Below the pieces are notes generated by a model. It was not told where the DNA came from, did no database searches, and worked only from the letters and a program-made list of their open reading frames with translations. Made by a program: the position numbers and the translations under genes. From NCBI GenBank assembly GCA_913053815.1, contig CAJXGK010000031.1:1-11554 (forward strand): 11,554 nucleotides of DNA. Reading direction: 5' to 3'. This document shows positions 1-6,801 of this stretch, in pieces. Source of the DNA: an uncultured Rhodanobacteraceae bacterium (GTDB taxonomy: Bacteria; Pseudomonadota; Gammaproteobacteria; Xanthomonadales; Rhodanobacteraceae). Position 1 is the stretch's first letter. Each line of letters opens with the position of its first letter.

Positions 1-38
1 CATACGGCTCATAGTTTGCTAAACTGGCGTGCTCTAGC

Positions 39-114
39 GGGCCGTTAGCTCAGTTGGTAGAGCACCGGACTTTTAATCCGATGGTCATTGGTTCGAATCC
101 AATACGGCCCACCA
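39..114 (+). tRNA. tRNA-Lys (anticodon UUU)
   Basis: This is a complete cloverleaf. The 7-bp acceptor stem pairs 39-45 (gggccgt) with 104-110 (acggccc), followed by discriminator A111 and an encoded CCA at 112-114. The D-arm has the usual agctcagttggtagagc. The anticodon loop at 70-76 is cttttaa, giving anticodon TTT at 72-74 (lysine, AAA/AAG). The T-arm carries ggttcgaatcc. The layout closely matches known bacterial tRNA-Lys. Its 3' end is followed almost at once by transposase relics, so this tRNA borders an insertion hotspot. Confidence 0.97.
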
Positions 115-117
115 GTT

Positions 118-274
118 TTTCGAGCGCTGGGGGATAATGTAAACCCAGCGTGTGGCCCGATCAGTGGCCACGAACAAATAGCAGCGAGCTGTTTCCGCGA
201 ATATCTGTGGCAGGTACTTGATGGCGATGTGAATAAAGTCCGGCACAGAGTCCTTGAACGACTTTTGGGAGCGC
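118..274 (-). pseudogene. IS481-type transposase remnant (internal DDE fragment)
   Basis: The minus strand reads as a continuous piece of about 50 residues with no start or end of its own. It contains KSFKDSVPDFIHIAIKYLPQ, then ETARCYLFVATDRATRWVYI. This matches the start of the DDE catalytic core of IS481-family transposases, where the usual text is close to 'PGFIHIDVKYLPQ...RRYLFVAIDRATRWVF'. The first catalytic Asp (HIDVK) is Ala here (HIAIK), so the fragment is dead as well as truncated. It abuts tRNA-Lys on one side and an IS110-type remnant in the same orientation on the other. The family call rests on remembered conserved text, not on a search. Confidence 0.72.
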
Positions 275-729
275 CCTACCCTTCGATTTTGGGGATCAGA
301 TCACGCAGGTTCGCCCCCCCGTAGCGTCGCACCAAGTAGAAGCACCGCCGTAATAAATCGCGTACTGCACGCTGATGGCGAGAATAAATGTAGTGTCCAG
401 ACAAGATACCCAAGTGCAGCAGATGGGCTAGATGGCGCATATCGGATTCATCACCGCTGTACTTCAAGCTGGCGTATTGCAGGTACCGCTACCGTGTTAA
501 CCAGGTGCATGGCATAGCCGTGCTAGGCCAATCCATCGACATACCAATATCCGTTGCAGGGTGATTCCGCGGCGATGCCCAGCAGCTCATCACGGCACGG
601 TTCGAAGGCCTTGAGAATCGTGGCAAGATCATTGGGTAAGCGGCCTTTGCCGTAGGGATTGGTCGTGCTCGTTCAGTACGACCAGCACGCTGTTAATGGA
701 ATATAGATCGAAGCTGCATGAAGTGACAT
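275..729 (-). pseudogene. IS110-family transposase remnant (N-terminal DEDD domain, frameshifted)
   Basis: Reading the minus strand from an ATG at 729, and allowing frameshifts, recovers the N-terminal half of an IS110-family transposase. The segments are SFDLYSINSVLVVLNEHD, then NDLATILKAFEPCRDELLG, then HGYAMHLVNTVAV, then LKYSGDESDMRHLAHLL continuing into GILSGHYIYSRHQRAVRDLL. The family text is close to 'GIDLHSNNSVLVV', 'NDLATIL', 'LKYTGDETDARWLAHLLRLGILPEGYIYP' and 'RAVRDLLRKR'. At least three frame changes and one in-frame TAG (in GLA*HGY) interrupt it, and the C-terminal serine domain is absent. A clear ribosome binding site (AGGAGG, 735-740 on the minus strand) still stands before the ATG, so decay came after loss of selection. 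The 3' side runs directly into the IS481-type fragment. Confidence 0.82.
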
Positions 730-1007
730 GGCAACCTCCTGTCGCGGCGCGATGGTTCGAAACACTGTGGTCTCACACATACCGCCCCGTGTGAGAGGCG
801 GCGACATAAGTATTCAGGTCCTGTTTTGACGCATCACCTGGAGTAGCTGTAGCCGATATTCCGGTGGCGTAGAATTTTCGCCTGGATTTCACTCCGTTGC
901 ATCCAAGCTACCGTGTGTTAATAAGCGTAGTAATGGTGGATCTTCAACGAAGTCTGTACACCCTCACACCAGACATGTGCGGCACTTCTCTCATCAACGA
1001 AGAGCAT
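730..1007. other. non-coding stretch behind the IS110 remnant
   Basis: I see no gene here. The part next to the remnant (731 to roughly 850) corresponds to the 5' non-coding end of an IS110 element. It holds a perfect 7-bp stem, ctcacac (772-778) with gtgtgag (789-795), around a 10-nt loop. In IS110-group elements this end encodes the bridge (guide) RNA, so the hairpin may be a relic of it; that is inference only. The stretch from about 900 to 1007 is the 3' flank of the peptidase gene. I see no convincing intrinsic terminator there. Confidence 0.35.
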
Positions 1008-3065
1008 TTACGAGGACGCCGGTACCGCGGTTTTAACGCTCGGCGTCGTCTTGGTCACACCCGGCCCCAGATATTTGCGTAGGAATGCACTCATCTTGTG
1101 CAGCAAGACGAGACGATGCGGCTCAATTTGGAAACCGTGATACTCGCCAGGATAGAACAACCACTCGTATGGCTTATGTGCCGCCTGCAGGGCATCTCGC
1201 AGACGCTCAGCATTCTGTGGAGGCACGATATTGTCGGCACCACCCTGGGCAATAAGTACCGGTACATTGAAGCGCTTCAGCATATATAACGGTGAGATAG
1301 CCTTGGCATCTGCATCGGTACCAATAAACTGCTGGTACGAAACATTACCCGCTGCCGATCTTGCATAAACGCTACGATTCATTTCAATAGTCCAATCAGA
1401 AACACCAGAATAGTCAATCGCACACTTATAAAGTTTCGGTGCGACGATAGGCTGCATTAATGATGAATAACCACCGAAACTGGCACCGAACACACAGATC
1501 CGCTTCGGGTTCACATAGCCTTTGCGGATGGCCCAGCGCACACCATCGACGATGTCGTTCTGGATACCTGTGCCAAACTGCCGCCAACCGAGCTTCTGGA
1601 AATTTAGACCGCGCCCACCTGAGCCGCGATAGTTCACGTTAATCACGGCATAACCGCGGTTGGCTAGAAACGGGGCGAGTTGTAGCGACCCGTAGTACCA
1701 CTGATCCCGAGGGCCAATCGGACCACCATGCACCAACACCACAGTAGGTAGATCCTTGTGGGGCACACCTACCGGAAAAGTCAGGTAGCCATCCAGGAGT
1801 AGACCATCGCGGTTGTGAAAGCGGAAGGCAACCCGCGGCCCCATCTGGGCCGGCTTGATCCATGGTTCTACCTGCAGCAGTGGTTTGAGCTGCATGGTTT
1901 TGGCATTCAGTAACGCATATTCGCCCGGATCCGTTGCGCTAACCGCGTGGATAAGAATGGTGTCACCGTTCTTACTAATTCCGGAGAGGCTGACAAAATG
2001 ATCTCCAAATTGCTGGTTCAAAGTCTTCATGATCTGCGAGTAACGGTTATCACGTAGATAGGTAACAACTGGTTTACCGTGCGCATAGACTCCCGCAAAG
2101 GTCACCGCAAACGGTACATGATCGTTCGGGGTTGACCAGAAGCTGTTTACTGAGCCGAACGGATTACTTGCCAGAACCTGACGGTGCTGCCCATTAAAAT
2201 CTGTTTCTACCAGTTCTTCCGGCCCACCTTTGGCACTGTAATAGGCAAACACATGCTTGCCATCGGGGGCCACCCGGAATGGGCCGAACACAACACCCAC
2301 CTGCGATGATGCCATCTGTCGCCACGCCTCCTGGCCGTTGGATCGTGAAAATACGACAGGCATGTTCTTGCCGTTGGTTCCATAGGCAAACACAGCGGCG
2401 TCATGGTAGACCAAGAATCCCATGCGGCCATGATCGATCTTAGCCACCTGCTTGGGATAGTCATTTTTGGTATTTACATCGTAAAGTAAGGTCTGATGAA
2501 AGGCGCTGTTTCGTGTGCCTTCATATTGCGGGTAAGGCATGATCGAGATGAACACATGGCCGTTCATTTCATCGGTGGGGCCAACTACAGAAGGGCTTCC
2601 ATGCACCATCGAGGTCATATTGAACGAAGAGCCAGGATTACCCCAATTCCGCACGCTGTACAGCGTACGCTGGTTGGTACCGTCATAGTTCAAAGCAAGA
2701 ATATTTCCATCTGATTGAGGGAAATCCAGTGATCCAGTATAGACCCCCTCACTCATCACTAAGCGAGTGTTGCTGACCCAGGTTATCCCCAAGGGGAGCA
2801 AGTTATTGCGAAATTTAAGTCTCGAGGCAACCTTCAAACTGGGTAGATCAAACACCACCAGCTGAAATTGGGCTTCGGTACCCTTGGATTGGCCAATTGT
2901 CAACACCCCTGCCAAATGCTTGCCATCAGGTGACAAGGTAACACTACGAATTTCCGGATATTTCGCAAAATACGAAGCCGGCAGAAAGCCAGTTGCCGCA
3001 GGCGTGGTCACCGTAGCTGCCATAGCAGGCAGCACCGGCACTATCGCCAACAGTCCCGCAAGCAC
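1008..3065 (-). CDS. secreted S9 (prolyl oligopeptidase) family serine peptidase
   Basis: The 685-residue product has an N-terminal hydrophobic signal segment ending near PAMAA (about residues 1-17 from the GTG start). A beta-propeller-like region follows (about 40-400), with typical 'LSPDGKHLAG' and 'VAPDGKHVFAYY' blade motifs. A C-terminal alpha/beta hydrolase domain covers about 410-670. The catalytic triad is visible: Ser529 in GASFGG, Asp611 in QGGADNIVPP, and His643 in GEYHGF. The oxyanion-side motif LVHGGP is near 446. These are hallmarks of dipeptidyl/acylaminoacyl/oligopeptidases, which cleave short peptides, here probably in the periplasm; exact specificity cannot be told. The gene stands alone with no partner on its strand. 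The start is doubtful. GTG at 3065 has no Shine-Dalgarno and removes the charged n-region, while in-frame codons upstream (CTG 3098, ATT 3095) would add IPRKRLTFVS and give an ideal signal peptide. Confidence 0.9.
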   Translation of the reverse strand: MLAGLLAIVPVLPAMAATVTTPAATGFLPASYFAKYPEIRSVTLSPDGKHLAGVLTIGQSKGTEAQFQLVVFDLPSLKVASRLKFRNNLLPLGITWVSNTRLVMSEGVYTGSLDFPQSDGNILALNYDGTNQRTLYSVRNWGNPGSSFNMTSMVHGSPSVVGPTDEMNGHVFISIMPYPQYEGTRNSAFHQTLLYDVNTKNDYPKQVAKIDHGRMGFLVYHDAAVFAYGTNGKNMPVVFSRSNGQEAWRQMASSQVGVVFGPFRVAPDGKHVFAYYSAKGGPEELVETDFNGQHRQVLASNPFGSVNSFWSTPNDHVPFAVTFAGVYAHGKPVVTYLRDNRYSQIMKTLNQQFGDHFVSLSGISKNGDTILIHAVSATDPGEYALLNAKTMQLKPLLQVEPWIKPAQMGPRVAFRFHNRDGLLLDGYLTFPVGVPHKDLPTVVLVHGGPIGPRDQWYYGSLQLAPFLANRGYAVINVNYRGSGGRGLNFQKLGWRQFGTGIQNDIVDGVRWAIRKGYVNPKRICVFGASFGGYSSLMQPIVAPKLYKCAIDYSGVSDWTIEMNRSVYARSAAGNVSYQQFIGTDADAKAISPLYMLKRFNVPVLIAQGGADNIVPPQNAERLRDALQAAHKPYEWLFYPGEYHGFQIEPHRLVLLHKMSAFLRKYLGPGVTKTTPSVKTAVPASS

Positions 3066-3651
3066 ACTAACGAAAGTAAGTCGTTTCCTGGGAATCAGGT
3101 TTTAACACATAAAATCGAGAACAATGCGGATTGCGGATACCCCTTGGATCAGTCCATTCCCATACTTTCGAAACACGACGGCCGGTGTCGAATACACCAT
3201 ATGAACTACGCTAGGGAAAAATCACCGGCTTACCCCTTGAACACATCCAGCCTCAGCACCGGGCAGCGCCTGATCCCGGAGCCGATCAAGGCATTCCGCT
3301 CAAGCAATATTTGCAGCACTTTTAATCCTCCTTTCACAAAGCGGTCAAGTACACCGTAGCCTTGATCACAGCGCGAAAACAGCTTGCTGGTCCGGTGATC
3401 GTGAAGTAGCTGCAACACCGCGTCTGGAAAGTATTCCCCTTGTAAGAATTGGCCCGCTGGTTACGCCTGCTTGAGCAAATGTTGGAATATAAAAGTAATT
3501 GAAATGTAACGTTCAGAAATCGACTTGTCATATTCCCAGAAAATGAATATAACCTTAACGGCCGCAATGGAGACCCACAGCCCTGTGGCCAAATTTCGAT
3601 ACAAATTTGCAGTGCGCTGCTGCCAGACCATCCCGTCGCATCGCATTGGAT
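3066..3651. other. long intergenic stretch, no convincing gene
   Basis: About 590 bases lie between the peptidase gene and the tRNA-Gln terminator. The only protein-like signal is on the minus strand, about 3230-3450. It contains GEYFPDAVLQLL, then DQGYGVLDRFVKGGLKVLQI and ALIGSGIRRCPVLRLDVFKG, ending in a stop at 3230. It has no clear start or ribosome binding site. A TAA lies in frame at about 3463, and the same frame is open again upstream (3461-3670). I do not recognise it; it could be a decayed gene end. The rest probably holds the peptidase promoter, which I could not place. Confidence 0.4.
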
Positions 3652-3680
3652 ACAAAAAAGCCCCGTGCAAACAGGACTTT
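3652..3680 (-). terminator. intrinsic terminator of the rplM-rpsI-tRNA-Gln unit
   Basis: On the minus strand, aaagtcctgt (from 3680) pairs with acggggcttt (ending at 3657) in a 10-bp stem with two G-U pairs and a 4-nt loop. A run of T follows (a's at 3654-3659 on the plus strand). It lies 5 nt past the tRNA-Gln CCA end, where a terminator for the ribosomal protein/tRNA transcript would be expected. Confidence 0.85.
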
Positions 3681-3685
3681 AATTT

Positions 3686-3759
3686 TGGCTGGGGGACTAG
3701 GATTCGAACCTAGATAGGCAGAGTCAGAGTCTACAGTCCTACCATTAGACGATCCCCCA
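3686..3759 (-). tRNA. tRNA-Gln (anticodon CUG)
   Basis: The minus strand carries a full tRNA. The acceptor stem pairs TGGGGGA (3759-3753) with TCCCCCA (3696-3690), with discriminator G and an encoded CCA at 3688-3686. The anticodon loop CTCTGAC gives anticodon CTG, reading CAG glutamine codons. The unusual U1-A72 first pair (the TGGGG... start) is typical of bacterial tRNA-Gln. The T-arm is AGGTTCGAATCCT. It starts 38 nt after the end of rpsI on the same strand, with the terminator just behind it. It is therefore probably cut from the rplM-rpsI transcript. Confidence 0.95.
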
Positions 3760-3797
3760 AAACGACCTGTTACTTCCCTAGCTGGCTGACTAGTAGA

Positions 3798-4193
3798 TCA
3801 ACGCTTGGAGTACTGCGTAGCGCGGCGAGCCTTGTGCAAGCCCACTTTTTTACGCTCGACTTCACGGGCATCGCGAGTCATGAAGCCAGCCTTACGCAAG
3901 GGAGACTTCAAACTTTCGTCATACTCGACCAGCGCACGTGAAATACCAAGTCGGATGGCTCCGGCTTGTCCGGTGATGCCGCCACCCTTGACCGTAACCT
4001 TGATATCAAACTTGTCAATGTTTTCGGTAAGCTCGAGCGGTTGGTGCACAATCATGCGCGACGTCTCCCGACTAAAAAAATCGTCCAACGACTTGCCATT
4101 GACGGTAATCGCACCACTGCCCTTGCGCACGAATACCCGGGCTACCGAAGACTTACGACGACCTGTTCCATAATTGTGCTGCTGCATAGACAT
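3798..4193 (-). CDS. rpsI: 30S ribosomal protein S9 (uS9)
   Basis: The 131-residue product has the full length of bacterial uS9. Hallmarks are [20 protein letters not shown] near the N-terminus (residues 8-27), a central [21 protein letters not shown], and the basic C-terminal tail ending in QYSKR, which reaches toward the P-site tRNA in the ribosome. It starts at ATG 4193, with an AAGGA Shine-Dalgarno that overlaps the stop of rplM; the gap between the two genes is only 9 nt. This is the conserved rplM-rpsI operon order. Confidence 0.98.
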   Translation of the reverse strand: MSMQQHNYGTGRRKSSVARVFVRKGSGAITVNGKSLDDFFSRETSRMIVHQPLELTENIDKFDIKVTVKGGGITGQAGAIRLGISRALVEYDESLKSPLRKAGFMTRDAREVERKKVGLHKARRATQYSKR

Positions 4194-4202
4194 ATTTTTT
4201 CC

Positions 4203-4631
4203 TTAGAGTTCCAGCACTTGGGGCTGCTGTGCAGCATGCGGATGTTCACTACCGCGATATACCTTGAGCTTGCGGTACATGGCACGCCCCAGCGGGTTCT
4301 TGGGCAGCATACCCTTGACACCGATTTCGATGACCCGCTCAGGATGGCTGGCCAGCATATCCCGCAAGGATATGCTCTTCAGGTTGCCGATGTAACCGGT
4401 AAACCGGTGGTAATACTTATTATCGAGTTTGGTGCCGGTCACGGCAACCTTCTCGGCATTAACCACAACAATGTAATCGCCGGTATCCACATGCGGGGTG
4501 AATACGGGTTTATGCTTGCCGCGTAGGCGACGGGCAATTTCCGAGCAGAGGCGACCTAGCGTCCTGCCTGTGGCATCGACCACGTACCAGTCACGCTGCA
4601 CACTCTCGGGTTTAGCGCTAAACGTCTTCAT
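4203..4631 (-). CDS. rplM: 50S ribosomal protein L13 (uL13)
   Basis: The 142-residue product is the usual bacterial length. Diagnostic stretches are [20 protein letters not shown] at the start, then [70 protein letters not shown], and [13 protein letters not shown] near the end. uL13 is an early-assembly protein of the 50S subunit. It is the first gene of a minus-strand operon with rpsI and then tRNA-Gln. Translation starts at ATG 4631 with a modest AGG motif just upstream. In E. coli this operon is known to be autoregulated by L13; the short leader here (about 37 nt from the predicted promoter) would have to carry any such site. Confidence 0.98.
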   Translation of the reverse strand: MKTFSAKPESVQRDWYVVDATGRTLGRLCSEIARRLRGKHKPVFTPHVDTGDYIVVVNAEKVAVTGTKLDNKYYHRFTGYIGNLKSISLRDMLASHPERVIEIGVKGMLPKNPLGRAMYRKLKVYRGSEHPHAAQQPQVLEL

Positions 4632-4668
4632 ATGTACCTGTTCCGTCGAGATAACGAGCAGAAGAAAG

Positions 4669-4705
4669 ACCGCTGATAATAACGGAGGCCCCCTCCGTCA
4701 TGCAA
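4669..4705 (-). promoter_or_regulatory. predicted rplM promoter with a palindrome as its spacer
   Basis: On the minus strand, TTGCAT (4705-4700) and TATTAT (4681-4676) are 18 bp apart and fit a sigma-70 promoter. Transcription would start near 4669, about 37 nt before the rplM ATG. The spacer is almost entirely the inverted repeat acggagg-ccc-cctccgt (4682-4698, plus-strand reading). The -10 is strong and the -35 only fair. Confidence 0.5.
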
Positions 4706-4765
4706 GCTCTCTAAGCATCCTAAGCCCCATGTTAGCCCGCCACCACGATCTTCTGCATCGCAACA

Positions 4766-4797
4766 ATACCGGACACACATGCTAGCATCTCCGGTAT
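4766..4797 (+). promoter_or_regulatory. nested dyad and extended -10 overlapping the glcF start
   Basis: A perfect 8-bp inverted repeat, ataccgga (4766-4773) and tccggtat (4790-4797), encloses a second perfect 10-bp palindrome, atgctagcat (4779-4788). The inner part includes TG-c-TAGCAT, an extended -10 shape, whose transcript would begin at about the ATG at 4796. No Shine-Dalgarno precedes that ATG. The simplest reading is a promoter plus operator for a leaderless or nearly leaderless glcF transcript. Confidence 0.4.
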
Positions 4798-6013
4798 GTC
4801 CGATGAACTCCGCCGCCATATCGTTGCTCTGGCAGATCAATGTGTAAAATGTGGCCTGTGCCTGCCGTCTTGTCCAACCTATGCGTTGGATCGCAACGAG
4901 GCGGAATCTCCACGCGGGCGGATTGCCTTGGCCAGCGCCATAGCCACACGCACTATAAGTCCTATCAACCGGATTCCTCTGGATCACTGCCTGGTCTGTC
5001 TAGCCTGCGAGAGTGTCTGCCCGACCGGGGTGCACTATGCAGAATTACTGGATGCGACTCGCGCTCTGCTGGGCCCAACGGGGGGAATGAACAAGTATTT
5101 GCGCGCTTTGCTCACTCGGCCACACTGGCTGCGTGCGGCTCTGTGGGTGGCCCAGACATTGGGAGCCCGCTACTGGGCTCGGCCGGGTGCGCATTTGCTG
5201 GGCTCTGGATCCCGTTGGCGCGCAGCCCTTTTGATGCTTAGTGAAAGCCGACCGCAAGCCCGAACCAAAATCGACCGACGACTTATCTCCAGTCAAAACA
5301 CACCCAAGCGTATCGGGCTATTTACCGGTTGTGTCGCCGACGTACTGGAGGAATCGGCCCACGCTGCACTGGAACGGTTGTTGCAACAACTTGGGTACCA
5401 CCCGGTACGACTGCCTGCCCAGTGCTGTGGTGCCATGGATGCCCACAGCGGTGATGCACCGGCGGCCATTCGCCAAGCCCGTCAAGTGCACCAACACGTG
5501 ACCGCCCTCGGACTCGATCATATACTGACTGCGACCCCGGGCTGCCTTGCCGAGTTGCGCCGGGCGCTGCCCGAAACGAGGGTCGAGGAGGCCTTCGCCT
5601 TTCTCGACAGGGAAGGTTCCACATTACGTTTTCGACCACTCAACAGCCGGATTGCGTTACACATTCCCTGTACTCAGCGCCACGTTGCGCACAGCGATGC
5701 AGCACTGCTGCGTCTGCTGGCGCGCATTCCCGAACTCGATCTGCTTCCTTTACCGACCGAGCCACGCTGTTGCGGGGCGGCCGGCAGTCATTTCATCGAC
5801 TATCCGCAACGTGCCGCAAGCCTGCGCCGGATAAAACTCGATCAGGCACTGGCCCTACAGCCAAGTCAACTACTCAGCGGCAACGTCGGCTGCCGCCTGC
5901 ATCTGCGCATCGGACTTGTAGAACAAGGCCGACCCATGCCGGTCGAGCACCCACTCAGCCTGCTCGCCCGACAGCTCGACCCACACCCCGCTGAACCCCA
6001 GGAGGATCTATGA
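4796..6013 (+). CDS. glcF: GlcF-like Fe-S protein (glycolate oxidase iron-sulfur subunit family)
   Basis: The 405-residue product is close to the usual GlcF length. Two [4Fe-4S] ferredoxin motifs lie at the N-terminus: C16-C19-C22-C26P and C65-C68-C71-C75P. Two cysteine-rich CCG domains follow, with C179 and C210-C211G, then C292, C325-C326G and C366. This layout is that of GlcF and related (Fe-S) subunits such as LutA-type proteins, which pass electrons from a flavoprotein dehydrogenase to the quinone pool. The flavin partners GlcD and GlcE are not in this window, so the exact substrate is inferred from family resemblance. It overlaps coq7 by ATGA. The start at 4796 lacks a Shine-Dalgarno, but it sits just before the first cluster, as family members do. 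Confidence 0.8.
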   Translation: MSDELRRHIVALADQCVKCGLCLPSCPTYALDRNEAESPRGRIALASAIATRTISPINRIPLDHCLVCLACESVCPTGVHYAELLDATRALLGPTGGMNKYLRALLTRPHWLRAALWVAQTLGARYWARPGAHLLGSGSRWRAALLMLSESRPQARTKIDRRLISSQNTPKRIGLFTGCVADVLEESAHAALERLLQQLGYHPVRLPAQCCGAMDAHSGDAPAAIRQARQVHQHVTALGLDHILTATPGCLAELRRALPETRVEEAFAFLDREGSTLRFRPLNSRIALHIPCTQRHVAHSDAALLRLLARIPELDLLPLPTEPRCCGAAGSHFIDYPQRAASLRRIKLDQALALQPSQLLSGNVGCRLHLRIGLVEQGRPMPVEHPLSLLARQLDPHPAEPQEDL

Positions 6014-6654
6014 CAGCTCGGCATCTGACCCGTATCGACCGGCTGCTTGGCGGTTTGCAGCAAGCCATGGAGACCATGACCGGCGTGCCCCCCGCAGCAC
6101 AGCGACCCAGCCCGGGCCAAGGCCAAACTGAGACTGTGCTGAAGCCAGCGCAGCGCCGGGATGTCGCCGGACTGATGCGCATCGACCACACCGGTGAGGT
6201 CTGTGCCCAAGCCCTCTATCTGGGGCAGGCAGCACTGGCCCGCACCTTGACCACCAAGACTTACTTGAAACAGGCCGCACGGGAAGAAACCGACCACCTA
6301 GCCTGGTGTGCCGAGCGCCTGCAGCAGCTCAATAGCCATCCCAGCCTGCTCAATCCACTGTGGTATATGGGTAGCTATGCCATCGGGGCTACCGCAGCCG
6401 CACTAGATGACCCAATCAGTCTTGGTTTCATCATCGAAACCGAACACCAGGTCGAAGCCCACTTGCAGGAGCATCTCCAGCGTCTGCCCGCCAATGACCA
6501 CCGCTCCGCAGCCATACTCAAACAAATGCAAGCCGACGAAGCGCGTCACGCGCTCAACGCCACTGAACGCGGCGGCCGGGAACTTCCGGCCCCGGTCCGG
6601 CAACTGATGCGCCTGGCCTCGGGGATAATGAAAACAGTTGCCTACCGGATCTGA
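6010..6654 (+). CDS. coq7: Coq7-type 3-demethoxyubiquinol 3-hydroxylase (di-iron)
   Basis: The 214-residue protein is a ferritin-like di-iron monooxygenase. It hydroxylates 2-polyprenyl-3-methyl-6-methoxy-1,4-benzoquinol late in ubiquinone synthesis, at the membrane face. The iron ligands are readable: E63 in DHTGEVCAQ, E93 and H96 in REETDHLAW, E145 in IETEHQVEAH, and E177 and H180 in QADEARH. A hydrophobic, membrane-contacting stretch lies at about 116-140. Bacteria with Coq7 often lack the flavin enzyme UbiF. The ATG at 6010 overlaps the glcF stop (ATGA) and has GGAGG 4 nt ahead (6001-6005), so the two genes are cotranscribed and probably translationally coupled. Confidence 0.95.
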   Translation: MTARHLTRIDRLLGGLQQAMETMTGVPPAAQRPSPGQGQTETVLKPAQRRDVAGLMRIDHTGEVCAQALYLGQAALARTLTTKTYLKQAAREETDHLAWCAERLQQLNSHPSLLNPLWYMGSYAIGATAAALDDPISLGFIIETEHQVEAHLQEHLQRLPANDHRSAAILKQMQADEARHALNATERGGRELPAPVRQLMRLASGIMKTVAYRI

Positions 6655-6801
6655 CTACCGATCCAGGCACCCTTGCGGCATGACATGCTATCCCCAGCAT
6701 GGTCCAAGCCGGTATTGGCACAGGTTACCCTGGCCCACTCTGCCCAGCGCCTGCTGGAATGACAACAACTTTCCCGGTTTGGAACCGTGTCGGCCCTCCT
6801 C
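6655..6801. other. short convergent intergenic region
   Basis: This 147-base stretch lies between the ends of coq7 (plus) and the unknown membrane-anchored gene (minus). It holds a weak hairpin, catgct (6684-6689) with agcatg (6696-6701), without a T-run. It also has a piece reading cctgctggaatgac (about 6751-6764) that resembles the 'gcgggaatgac' core common in bacterial intergenic repeats. I see no gene and no strong terminator. Confidence 0.35.

Noticed and set aside
254..517. Plus-strand small gene at the tRNA-Lys flank
   Set aside because: The minus strand here carries recognisable IS110 and IS481 transposase text, and the plus-strand frame has no ribosome binding site or family resemblance.
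3805..4526. Long plus-strand open frames across rpsI and rplM
   Set aside because: They are antisense to two certain ribosomal protein genes and lack protein-like composition or ribosome binding sites.
5866..6297. Minus-strand open frames over the glcF-coq7 junction
   Set aside because: These are shadows of high-GC codon use. The plus-strand genes carry complete metal-binding motifs.
6684..6701. Terminator after coq7
   Set aside because: The stem is only 6 bp and no T-run follows on either strand.
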